Shown here piece after piece: positions 8,580-15,428 of a stretch of DNA of 64,000 bases (the stretch's first letter is position 1; each line of letters starts with the position of its first letter). The position numbers and the translations under genes are program-made. This DNA is from Acidobacteriaceae bacterium (GTDB taxonomy: Bacteria; Acidobacteriota; Terriglobia; Bryobacterales; Bryobacteraceae), in the NCBI GenBank assembly GCA_020247055.1, contig JADCJL010000023.1:25296-89295 (forward strand). The letters run 5' to 3'. The notes under the pieces are model-generated. The model saw only the letters and a list, made by a program, of their open reading frames with translations, searched no databases and was not told the origin of the DNA.

Positions 8580-9870
8580 CGGAAGGTTTTTTCTTTGGCT
8601 GGAGCAGGTCGCGCTCGGTGGTGCCGGGCGGGACGGAGACGTCGAAGAAGCCGATCATCATCTCTTCCCAGCTTTGTTCGCCGAAGCGCACGGACTGGGT
8701 GGGATCGGGGTTGGCCTTGTTGTTGGCCGAGTTGTCGAAGTGAGCGACGGCGTGGATTCTGGTTCCCTTCGGCAGGAGTTTCTCGCCGGCGGGTTCGTAG
8801 ATGAGCTGCCAGGCGAAGTCATAGCGGGGCACGCTGAGCAGGACTTCGGATTCGCCGGTGGGGTAGGTGGCGCGGAACAGGAAGTCTTTGCCACGGAGGT
8901 GCATGTGGGGCATGAGGGCCGAGAGCTTAGCGTCCTGCTGGAGGACGAGTTCGGCTTTCACCTCGTGGTTGGCGTCGTGCGGGGGAATCGTGAAGCGATT
9001 GTTTTGGACGGCGAGGGTGACGACCTGTTCCTGCGGCGGCTGTTTGGCGAAGATGAGGCCGACTTTGGAGGCGTCGGTCTGCTCTGTGCCATTGGCGGTG
9101 TAGTGCATTTGCAGGACGATGTCGGAGCCGGCCGGGAGTTTGCGGGCCTTGCCGGGGGCGAGGATTTGGGGAGGCATGCCGGGGGCGTAGGCGGTAAGCC
9201 ACTGCCCGCCGAAGATGCTTTCGCGCTGCTGCTGGCCGCGGGTGTTCACGGTGACGGGAGGAATAAACGGTTCGCCGGGGACGGCGTTTTTGAGCCAGCG
9301 GCTACCCGGAGGGCGGACGAAGGCGATGACATGGTGGAGGACGACACGATTGCCGGGGCGGACCTCGGCGCGTTCCACCCAGACGTCCTCTTTGTTCCCC
9401 ACGGGGATGACGTAGTGGACGTACTCGATCGTGCCTTTGGCGGGAACGGTAAAGGGTTTCGGCATTTCGAGGACGAGGTCGGGTTTGCCGATGTTCCAGC
9501 CGTCGACGAAGGCGGCGGGTTGGGGGGCGTCTTTCGGGGTGCCCTCTTTGGCGCCGGAGTCGGCCCAGGCGACAAGGGTATTGATTTCGGCCGCGGTCAG
9601 GGACTTGTCGTTCGAGAATTTGCCGAAGTGAGGGTCGGCGTGCCAGGGGGGCATACGGCGCGTGGAGGCGGCTTCTTTGATGGCTTTGGCAAAGGGGCGG
9701 GTGGATTTGTAGGTGAGGAAGGACATCGGGGCGGCCTCGCCGGGGCGATGGCAGCCTTGGCAGTTCTTTTGCAGAATCGGCTGGACGTCCTTGTGGAACG
9801 TCACTTGCAGGGATTTAGGTGCCGCCAGCGCGGCGACGGATAAGGATAGGATGGCTAAGAGAGATCGCAT
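8572..9870 (-). CDS. Cytochrome c domain fused to PHM-like copper monooxygenase domain
   Basis: 432 residues with a signal peptide (MRSLLAILSLSVAALA). Residues ~25-120 form a haem c domain (CQGCH, then MPPWHADPHFGKF). The rest resembles the two-domain copper type II ascorbate-dependent monooxygenase fold of peptidylglycine hydroxylating enzymes: VVLHHVIAFV supplies a His-His pair, LQMHYTANG a His-Met type site, and LMPHMHLRGKDF a further His cluster. Proteins of this design are common in Acidobacteria and are often annotated as ascorbate-dependent monooxygenases; their substrates are not established to my knowledge. The haem domain could feed electrons to copper in place of ascorbate (inference). 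ATG at 9870; the following haem-protein gene overlaps its end by 8 bases. Confidence 0.83.
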   Translation of the reverse strand: MRSLLAILSLSVAALAAPKSLQVTFHKDVQPILQKNCQGCHRPGEAAPMSFLTYKSTRPFAKAIKEAASTRRMPPWHADPHFGKFSNDKSLTAAEINTLVAWADSGAKEGTPKDAPQPAAFVDGWNIGKPDLVLEMPKPFTVPAKGTIEYVHYVIPVGNKEDVWVERAEVRPGNRVVLHHVIAFVRPPGSRWLKNAVPGEPFIPPVTVNTRGQQQRESIFGGQWLTAYAPGMPPQILAPGKARKLPAGSDIVLQMHYTANGTEQTDASKVGLIFAKQPPQEQVVTLAVQNNRFTIPPHDANHEVKAELVLQQDAKLSALMPHMHLRGKDFLFRATYPTGESEVLLSVPRYDFAWQLIYEPAGEKLLPKGTRIHAVAHFDNSANNKANPDPTQSVRFGEQSWEEMMIGFFDVSVPPGTTERDLLQPKKKPSGD

Positions 9871-10000
9871 AAACGGACACTACTTTCCATCATACGGATT
9901 CACGGACCGGATAGTTCCGGCCCAAAAAAAGTTCAGGCTTCGCGCTATCCTTCCGATTAGCGCTATGAAGGCGTACTAGGTATCCGAGTCGAGGTGCTCT
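9871..10000. promoter_or_regulatory. Divergent intergenic region between haem-protein operon and flagellar genes
   Basis: 130 bases between divergent starts, richer in A/T than the surrounding genes (an AAAAAAA run near 9925). It must carry promoters in both directions. The sequence GCGCTAT occurs twice (near 9940 and 9959) around CTTCCGATTAG, whose CCGATTA loosely resembles the -10 of flagellar sigma-28 promoters, but I found no -35 at the right distance, so no promoter is called. Confidence 0.4.
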
Positions 10001-10312
10001 ATGAAGATTAATGATTTGTATACGAGTTCACAGGCGGCTGCGACGTACCAGAGCCAGACCCAGAAGACTGAGGCTGTGCAGGGTGCGGCGACGGCAAAGG
10101 TCAATGGAAACAAGGGAAACAGCGGCTCGGATGAGGTGAACTTATCGAGTTTGGCGAACGTGTTGCAGGATGCGATCACGGAGTCTCCCGAAAAGGCGGC
10201 CTATCTGGAGAAGTTGGCGGCGCAGTATGCGAAGGGATCCTATCAGGCGGACCCTCGGGCCGTGGCGAAGTCGCTGATCGGCGAAACTTTGGCGGACAAC
10301 AAGATCAAATAG
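10001..10312 (+). CDS. flgM: Negative regulator of flagellin synthesis (anti-sigma-28)
   Basis: 103 residues, the usual size. FlgM binds the flagellar sigma factor FliA until the hook-basal body is finished and is then exported through the flagellum. The N-terminus is Ser/Gln/Asn-rich and presumably disordered. The C-terminal half holds the family pattern: VNLSSLANVLQDA, then ekLAAQYAKGSYQADPRAVAKSLIGE, matching the typical sigma-binding helices and the G-Y-D-IA-LI ending. The preceding TATCCGAGTCGAGGTGCTCT carries GAGG as a possible ribosome site. It is the first gene of a flagellar block that continues with the flgN-like gene, flgK and flgL. Confidence 0.87.
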   Translation: MKINDLYTSSQAAATYQSQTQKTEAVQGAATAKVNGNKGNSGSDEVNLSSLANVLQDAITESPEKAAYLEKLAAQYAKGSYQADPRAVAKSLIGETLADNKIK

Positions 10313-10339
10313 GTCGGCACTGGACTGCCCGGTAAAGTT

Positions 10340-10371
10340 CATTTGTGTGGGAAGACATTTGTGTGAGAAGG
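10340..10371 (+). repeat. Two tandem 16-base repeats before the flgN-like gene
   Basis: CATTTGTGTGGGAAGA (10340-10355) is followed directly by CATTTGTGTGAGAAGG (10356-10371), matching at 14 of 16 positions. The second copy contains the GAGAAGG that serves as ribosome binding site for the ATG at 10377. A second GGGAAGA in the first copy could act as a decoy or standby site. Confidence 0.75.
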
Positions 10372-10376
10372 CACTT

Positions 10377-10742
10377 ATGAGTGATGTATCGAGTTCCAAT
10401 CCCACCCGCGTTCCCGATTTGGAACCGGTAATTGGGGACCTGTCCCGTTTTGAGACGGCCTCGGCACTCCAGCACCTGGAGTCGGCGCTGGGGGCGTTGC
10501 GCGGATTGGCTGGGGAGTTGGAGCGGGGCGGGGAACTCGACCCGGCTGAGCAGCGGGCCACAGAGCGGGCGTTACTGGCGTTTCGGGAGCAGTTGCAGGT
10601 GGCTAATCTGCTGACGCGTCAAGGTTTGGCTTACTGCCGGAACTGGTCCGATGCACTCGTGCCGCCGGCGGGCTCCTATGGGAGCCAGGGTCAGGAATGT
10701 CAGAAAGACCTGGCCTTTCACGCCGTGAGGCTGGACGGTTAG
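10377..10742 (+). CDS. FlgN-like flagellar export chaperone (probable)
   Basis: 121 residues. FlgN is the cytoplasmic chaperone that keeps FlgK and FlgL unfolded for flagellar type III export. Sequence similarity to FlgN is not obvious by eye. The case rests on position (between flgM and flgK, one base before flgK), size, and helical heptad-like content (LQHLESALGALRGLAGELERGG and RALLAFREQLQVANLLTRQGLAYCRNW). The ORF track starts at 10347; I chose the ATG at 10377 because GAGAAGG lies 5 bases upstream and the added ten residues look non-coding. The stop TAG at 10740-10742 is followed by the flgK ATG at 10744, so they are cotranslated. Confidence 0.72.
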   Translation: MSDVSSSNPTRVPDLEPVIGDLSRFETASALQHLESALGALRGLAGELERGGELDPAEQRATERALLAFREQLQVANLLTRQGLAYCRNWSDALVPPAGSYGSQGQECQKDLAFHAVRLDG

Positions 10743-10743
10743 T

Positions 10744-12108
10744 ATGGGCAGTATCTCCTCAGCAATGATATCGACCGCAGAGGCGATGCGGGTGATTCAG
10801 CGTCAGGTGGGTGTTGTGCAGAACAACATTGTGAACGCTTCGACCCCGAACTACGCCCGCCTCGATCAGGCGACGATGGCCAACCGATACAACCCGAACA
10901 CGGACTCCTCTTCGGGTGGTATCAGCTCGGGGCCATTGATTTCGGGACGGGACCGGTTTCTCGAAGGGGCCGTGTGGGAGCGGCAGTCCGCGGCCGGGTA
11001 CTCCGATCAGTCGTTGCGTGGTCTGCGGGCCATTGAAGCGGCCGTGCCGGTGACGGCCGAGAACGGAATCCCGGGAGCGCTGAACAGGTTCTATAACAGC
11101 GCCGCCCAACTGGCGCTCTCGCCAAATTCGGATCTGGCCCGGCAGGCGGTGCTCGACCGGGCGCGGACGGCCGCGCTGAGTTTTAATGAGGCGGCTCTTG
11201 AGTTCGGGACCTTAACGGCCAGAGCGGGGACCGAACTGGGCTACGCGGTGCGGGATATCAATGCCGTAGCCAAGGAGATTGCCACCATCAACGGGCAGCG
11301 GAAGGGGGATTTTCGCAATGTCACCGACGCTGGGCTCGATTCCCGGTTGCACGAAGCCCTCGAGAAGCTTTCGACGCTGGTCGATCACAACACGCTGACC
11401 CAGGAGGACGGGTCCGTGGTTGTTTTTGTCTCCGGGCAGGTTCCGCTCGTGACGGGAGATCAGACCTATCCGCTCTCCACCTCTTTCAACAATGGGCAGT
11501 ACCAGATTGTCGATAGCCGAGGGGAAAACGTTACGGGCAATATCGCGACCGGCAAGCTGGGCGCTTTGCTCGAGATGCGCAACGAAACCATGCCGGCGTA
11601 CAGCGCGCAGCTCGATACGCTGGCCCGAGGCTTCGCTGACCAGGTAAACGGGATCCTGGCCGGGGGCCTTGCGTCCAACGGGTTGCCGCCGGTGCAAAAT
11701 CTGTTCACGTACGATGTCGTTGCCGGGGCGGCGGGTACTCTGGCGGTTACCGGGCTGACGACCGGGCAATTGGCCGCGGCAGGAGCCGGGGAGCCCGGCG
11801 GAAACGCCAATGCCAATCGTCTGGCTCAGCTTTCGAACAAACCAGCCATCAACGGTCTGAGCCTGGCCGGCTATTACGGTGCCATGGCCACCGGGCTCGG
11901 AACCCAGGTTGAGTCGGTGCGGGCCCGGAACTCGTCCGATCAACAACTTCTCCTGCAGGCGCGCACCTTGCGCCAGCAGGTCTCGGGAGTATCGGTGGAC
12001 CAGGAGGCAGCCAAGCTGCTGGAGTATCAGCGCGGATTCCAGGCCGTCGGACAAGTGATGGGAATCCTCAATGAGATGACCGACACCCTGTTTACCATCA
12101 TGCGCTAG
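10744..12108 (+). CDS. flgK: Flagellar hook-associated protein 1
   Basis: 454 residues. FlgK is secreted through the flagellum and forms the first junction layer between hook and filament. The N-terminal flagellar rod/hook signature is clear (SAMISTAEAMRVIQRQVGVVQNNIVNASTPNYARLDQ). The middle GALNRFYNSAAQLALSPNSDLARQAVLDRA matches the FlgK helical domain. The C-terminus SGVSVDQEAAKLLEYQRGFQAVGQVMGILNEMTDTLFTIM is the second half of the D0 coiled coil. It is somewhat shorter than the ~550-residue enterobacterial protein, with the loss in the variable central domain. flgL starts 14 bases downstream. Confidence 0.95.
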   Translation: MGSISSAMISTAEAMRVIQRQVGVVQNNIVNASTPNYARLDQATMANRYNPNTDSSSGGISSGPLISGRDRFLEGAVWERQSAAGYSDQSLRGLRAIEAAVPVTAENGIPGALNRFYNSAAQLALSPNSDLARQAVLDRARTAALSFNEAALEFGTLTARAGTELGYAVRDINAVAKEIATINGQRKGDFRNVTDAGLDSRLHEALEKLSTLVDHNTLTQEDGSVVVFVSGQVPLVTGDQTYPLSTSFNNGQYQIVDSRGENVTGNIATGKLGALLEMRNETMPAYSAQLDTLARGFADQVNGILAGGLASNGLPPVQNLFTYDVVAGAAGTLAVTGLTTGQLAAAGAGEPGGNANANRLAQLSNKPAINGLSLAGYYGAMATGLGTQVESVRARNSSDQQLLLQARTLRQQVSGVSVDQEAAKLLEYQRGFQAVGQVMGILNEMTDTLFTIMR

Positions 12109-12122
12109 GGGGGGAAACCTTC

Positions 12123-13028
12123 ATGATCAAGAATCTCAATATCCGGGACGAGCAGTTCCTGAGCAATCTGCAGCGGATTCAGGGCCGGATTGACAAGGCG
12201 AACGCACAGGTCTCGAGCGGGCTGCGGGTGACGGCTGCTTCCGACGCGCCGGACGAGATCGGCCCGCTTCTGCAGAGCCGGGCAGAGCTTGCGCTCACCG
12301 AGCAGGCCAAGTCCAACCTGAACCGGGTGAAGGGCGAAGTAGACTCCGCCGAAGGCGCCCTGCGCAGCGTGATTCAATTGGCCGAGCGGGCCAGGGTTTT
12401 GGGAACGCAGGGGCAAACCGGCACGCAGACGGCGGTAACGCGGGAGACGATCGCCGCGGAACTGCAGGGCATTTTCCGGCAGATCGTCGGCGCTGCCAAC
12501 TCGAACTACGATGGACGGTTCTTGTTTGCCGGTAACAACGATCAGGTGGAGCCCTACACCTTTGATCTCTCGCAGCCGGATGGGGTCACCCCCTATGCCG
12601 GCTCGGCGGCCACGCGAAGTGTGCCGGACGCCAATGGCGTGCTGATTCCCATTGCGCGCAGCGGACAGGAGATCTTCAATTCGCCAACCCCTGGAAAGAA
12701 CCTGTTCGGGGCCATCAATTCGCTCCGCCTTGCTCTGCTCGCCAATGACGACGCGGCCCTGTCGGTCGCCAATGACAACCTCGGTTCGGCGCTGAACCAC
12801 GTCAACGTCCAACTCACCCGGTACGGACACACCCAAAACGATATTGCCACCGCGATGGAGATTGCCACCAAGCGCAGCCTCGATCTGAAAAGCAAAATCT
12901 CCACAATCGAAGACACGGATCTGGCGGATGCGATCCTCGAATTGCAGACCGGCCAGACCGCCCGCCAGGCAGCGTTGCAGACCAAAGGCCAGGAGGATCG
13001 CCGCACGTTGTTCGATTTTCTGCGCTAA
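12123..13028 (+). CDS. flgL: Flagellar hook-associated protein 3
   Basis: 301 residues, typical FlgL length. It forms the second hook-filament junction layer and is a flagellin relative. The N-terminal helix QFLSNLQRIQGRIDKANAQVSSGLRVTAASDAPDEIGPLLQSRAEL and the C-terminal TDLADAILELQTGQTARQAALQTKGQ are the conserved flagellin-type D0/D1 segments. The sequence YDGRFLFAGNNDQVEPYTF in the middle is characteristic of FlgL rather than flagellin. AGGGGGGGAAACC upstream of the ATG provides a purine-rich ribosome site. The product should use the same chaperone as FlgK. Confidence 0.94.
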   Translation: MIKNLNIRDEQFLSNLQRIQGRIDKANAQVSSGLRVTAASDAPDEIGPLLQSRAELALTEQAKSNLNRVKGEVDSAEGALRSVIQLAERARVLGTQGQTGTQTAVTRETIAAELQGIFRQIVGAANSNYDGRFLFAGNNDQVEPYTFDLSQPDGVTPYAGSAATRSVPDANGVLIPIARSGQEIFNSPTPGKNLFGAINSLRLALLANDDAALSVANDNLGSALNHVNVQLTRYGHTQNDIATAMEIATKRSLDLKSKISTIEDTDLADAILELQTGQTARQAALQTKGQEDRRTLFDFLR

Positions 13029-13046
13029 AGCGGCTTCGCCTCGCTC

Positions 13047-14093
13047 ATGTTGCTTCTCCTCGCCCTACTGCTGGCCCCCGTGTTCCGGGTTGACGTTCCC
13101 TCGCCGACCGCCGATAAGCCGCAGTCCAAGATCTGGTTTGCGCAGGGTGTATGGTGGGCTTGGCTGCCGGTCCAGGGCGGGAGCAGTATCTGGCGCCGGG
13201 GTGACGACGGCGTCTGGATTCGCCAGACGATGCTCGACGAGGCACTGCGGGGCACCCCCGGGCGGGCCGATGTTTGGGCCGAGGAGCGAAGAGTGTGTGC
13301 CGTGCTGGTGGACGAACGGCGTCTGGCCTTTGCTTGTCTTGAATGGCGAGGCGGTGGCTACTCGCTGGCGCGGCGGCCGGTAGAGATCCTGATCGAGGGA
13401 CGCTTGGAGACGGCGACGCTCGCTCGGGACGGTCGGGGCGAGTGGTGGATTGCCTATGGCCTGGGCCGGCAGATGTGGGTGCGGACTTCGCGTGACGGCT
13501 GGCGGCGGGCCGTACAGGTCAGTGCGACGGCGGCCACGGAAGATGATATCTGCGCGGTCGTCGCCGTGGGCGGTGGCGTGGGGGTCATCTGGTCCGATCA
13601 GGCCGCCGATACGGTCTGGTTTCGTTGGCGGCGCGACGGAGCGCCGCAATGGGGGCCGATCGAGGCGATTGACCAGGGTGGAAAGACTGCGGACGATCAT
13701 ATCCGGGCTTCGGTATCCGCCGATGGTCGCCTCCTGGTGGCCATGAAGAACTCCGTGGATCGGGTAGGCGTCCCGCAGTTGGTTCTGCGGGAGCGGAGCC
13801 CCGCGGGAAAATGGAGCAGCCGGCCGTATGCGCCCCGGACGAGCGACGGGGAGCCGACCCGGCCCGCCGTGCTACTGGGAGGAGTACCCGAACGAACGTT
13901 TCTCTTGCACAGCCGGTACACAAAAACGGGTAGCGAACTTGTCCGCTGGGAAGAAGGCCGCGAGGTCGTGCTGCTTCCCGTCAGGGGCCTCAATGACATT
14001 ACGGGGCCGAAGGCCCGTCTCCCGGCCGGGCATCCGTGGATTGTGCTGGCCTCTGACCGGGACGGCAACCTCTACGAGGCCCTGTTACGTTAA
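13047..14093 (+). CDS. Exported propeller-like protein of unknown function
   Basis: 348 residues beginning with a very short signal (MLLLLALLLAPVFRVDVP), 18 bases after flgL. It is built of repeated short strands with W and GG turns (WFAQGVWWAWLPV, WWIAYGLGRQMWVRTSRDGW, VGVIWSDQAADTVWFRW, PWIVLASDRDGNLYEALL). This resembles a sialidase- or BNR-type beta propeller, but no Asp-box is perfect and no catalytic residues can be named. Position suggests cotranscription with the flagellar block, yet nothing in the protein ties it to flagella. Its 3' end faces a convergent gene 203 bases away. Confidence 0.72.
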   Translation: MLLLLALLLAPVFRVDVPSPTADKPQSKIWFAQGVWWAWLPVQGGSSIWRRGDDGVWIRQTMLDEALRGTPGRADVWAEERRVCAVLVDERRLAFACLEWRGGGYSLARRPVEILIEGRLETATLARDGRGEWWIAYGLGRQMWVRTSRDGWRRAVQVSATAATEDDICAVVAVGGGVGVIWSDQAADTVWFRWRRDGAPQWGPIEAIDQGGKTADDHIRASVSADGRLLVAMKNSVDRVGVPQLVLRERSPAGKWSSRPYAPRTSDGEPTRPAVLLGGVPERTFLLHSRYTKTGSELVRWEEGREVVLLPVRGLNDITGPKARLPAGHPWIVLASDRDGNLYEALLR

Positions 14094-14296
14094 CCCAAAT
14101 CCTCACCGAAGCCAAAAGTAAGTTCCCGCCCGAGGCTCCGCCCGGCGCCCTGCTGCGCTAGCGGCCCGCGCGGAGAGAAACTGCTTGGCCGCTTGCGTCC
14201 CGTTCGGAAGTGAAGTCCGCCGGGCCACCGGCCCACGTTGGCTCTCCCGGCGTCGGGCCTTCCAAGCCCAGCTCCCCGGCGGTTTGCCTTGAGACG
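14094..14296. other. Intergenic region between convergent genes
   Basis: 203 bases, the longest gap in the window. It contains a short hairpin GGGCC-ACC-GGCCC (14222-14234) without a T-run. A 20-codon frame before a TAG at ~14160 reads like protein (ILTEAKSKFPPEAPPGALLR) but has no start and no ribosome site. No gene or convincing terminator is supported. The G/C strand bias of the sequence changes sign in or near this gap. Confidence 0.5.
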
Positions 14297-15145
14297 CTAC
14301 ACCGTGCAGGCCTCAATGGCCTCGAGCAGCGCCTCCCGAGCACTCTTCACCACCGGCGTGTACTCGTGGCAAATATACCCCGCGTAGCCCAAATCGGCAA
14401 TTTTCTTGCAGACAGCCTTATAGTTGATCTCCTGATCGACACTCAACTCATGCCGCCCCGGATTGCCCGCCGTGTGGAAGTGGCCGAACCACTGCATGTT
14501 CTGCTCAATCGTCCGGATCAAGTCGCCTTCCATGATCTGCATGTGGTAGATGTCATACAGCAGCTTCACCCGCGGCGACGCCACGCGCTTACAAACTTCG
14601 ACGCCCCACGCCGTCCGGTCGCACTGGTAATCCGGATGGTTCACCTTGCTGTTCAGTAACTCCATACACAGCGTGACGCCCTTATCCTCAGCGTATTTCT
14701 TCACGGCGTTCAACAGCTTCACCGTGTTCTCAATCCCCTGCTCATCCGTCTTGCCCCGCCGGTTGCCCGACAGCATGATCAGATTCGGCGCCCCGGCCGC
14801 CGCCGCCGCATCGAGCAGCTCCCGCGTGTTCTTGATAATCTCCGGGTGCAGCGCCGGATCGTTGCAGCCATCGCTCAGCTTGCTGCTGCCCGGCACGAGC
14901 GTCGGCACAATCCCGTACTTCTTCAAGGTCGGAAACCGGTCCGGGCCCACCAGGTCATAACCCACCAGCCCCAACTCCGCCGCCAACCGGCATTGGCCGT
15001 CAAAATCCAGGTTCGATCCGCGGAAAACCCCGCCGCAAACCCCCTGCTTCAACCGCCCCTTTTTGGCAGGAAGCGTCTGCGCCGATCCCGTCGTTGCAAG
15101 CGCCGCGCCCGCGGCCACCGCAGTGGCAAAACTCCGTCTGTTCAT
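14297..15145 (-). CDS. Hydroxypyruvate isomerase-like sugar isomerase/epimerase, Tat-exported
   Basis: 282 residues from the ATG at 15145. A xylose-isomerase-like TIM barrel of the Hyi/sugar phosphate isomerase group. Signs: DLVGPDRFPTLKKYG, then ITHL-type barrel strands APNLIMLSGNRRG, GVTLCMELLNSKVNHPDYQCD with a metal-ligand Glu, VKLLYDIYHMQIMEGD with the metal Asp/His, and FGHFHTAGNPGRHELSVDQEINY with a further His and Glu. The N-terminus MNRRSFATAVAAGAALATTGSAQ is a Tat-type signal, so it acts outside the cytoplasm, as many Acidobacteria and Planctomycetes homologues are predicted to. An alternative ATG at 15166 would add seven residues and share CATG with the divergent small ORF. Substrate unknown. 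Confidence 0.85.
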   Translation of the reverse strand: MNRRSFATAVAAGAALATTGSAQTLPAKKGRLKQGVCGGVFRGSNLDFDGQCRLAAELGLVGYDLVGPDRFPTLKKYGIVPTLVPGSSKLSDGCNDPALHPEIIKNTRELLDAAAAAGAPNLIMLSGNRRGKTDEQGIENTVKLLNAVKKYAEDKGVTLCMELLNSKVNHPDYQCDRTAWGVEVCKRVASPRVKLLYDIYHMQIMEGDLIRTIEQNMQWFGHFHTAGNPGRHELSVDQEINYKAVCKKIADLGYAGYICHEYTPVVKSAREALLEAIEACTV

Positions 15146-15164
15146 GCGCTCGATAATATCATTC

Positions 15165-15428
15165 ATGGGCTTCGCACTCTGGATCGACAATCAACAGGCC
15201 TGGGCCGCCGGCACCCACGAATACCGCCCCATGGGCGCCGCCGTCATCGCCGAAAACGGCTGCTTCCGCGCTCGCGACTTCTCCCGCGACCGCCGCGCCC
15301 CCGGCCGCCGCCACCCCAGCTTCATTGGCCTGTTCGGCTCGCTCGAAGAGGTCAACGTCTACCTCCGCAAACGCCCCGCCGCCCGCCGCCCCCCGAGCGA
15401 CCCCATCCGCCAGCTGCTCGACGACTAA
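15165..15428 (+). CDS. Small hypothetical protein
   Basis: 87 residues from the ATG at 15165; the upstream part of the listed ORF lies antisense to the Tat signal of the previous gene. The sequence has ordinary protein character (MGFALWIDNQQAWAAG, GRRHPSFIGLFGSLEEVNVYLRKR) and is basic at the C-terminus. Third-position C preference matches nearby genes. It has no export signal. Its stop TAA interlocks with the stop of the efflux pump gene on the other strand (CTAA, 15425-15428). The start is only 19 bases from the start of the divergent isomerase, so promoter room is limited. Moderately likely to be a real gene; function unknown. Confidence 0.6.
   Translation: MGFALWIDNQQAWAAGTHEYRPMGAAVIAENGCFRARDFSRDRRAPGRRHPSFIGLFGSLEEVNVYLRKRPAARRPPSDPIRQLLDD

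Noticed and set aside
7951-9843. 630-codon plus-strand frame over the haem-protein genes
   Set aside because: Gly/Val/Asp/Ala shadow without motifs; CxxCH and signal peptides are on the minus strand.
9925-9975. Possible sigma-28 promoter before flgM (CCGATTA)
   Set aside because: No TAAA-type -35 at the proper spacing.
14094-14162. Protein-like fragment ILTEAKSKFPPEAPPGALLR after the propeller gene
   Set aside because: No start codon, no ribosome site and only about 20 codons; could be chance or a relic, not supportable.
14222-14234. GGGCC-ACC-GGCCC hairpin as terminator
   Set aside because: Five-base stem in GC-rich DNA with no T-run; expected by chance.
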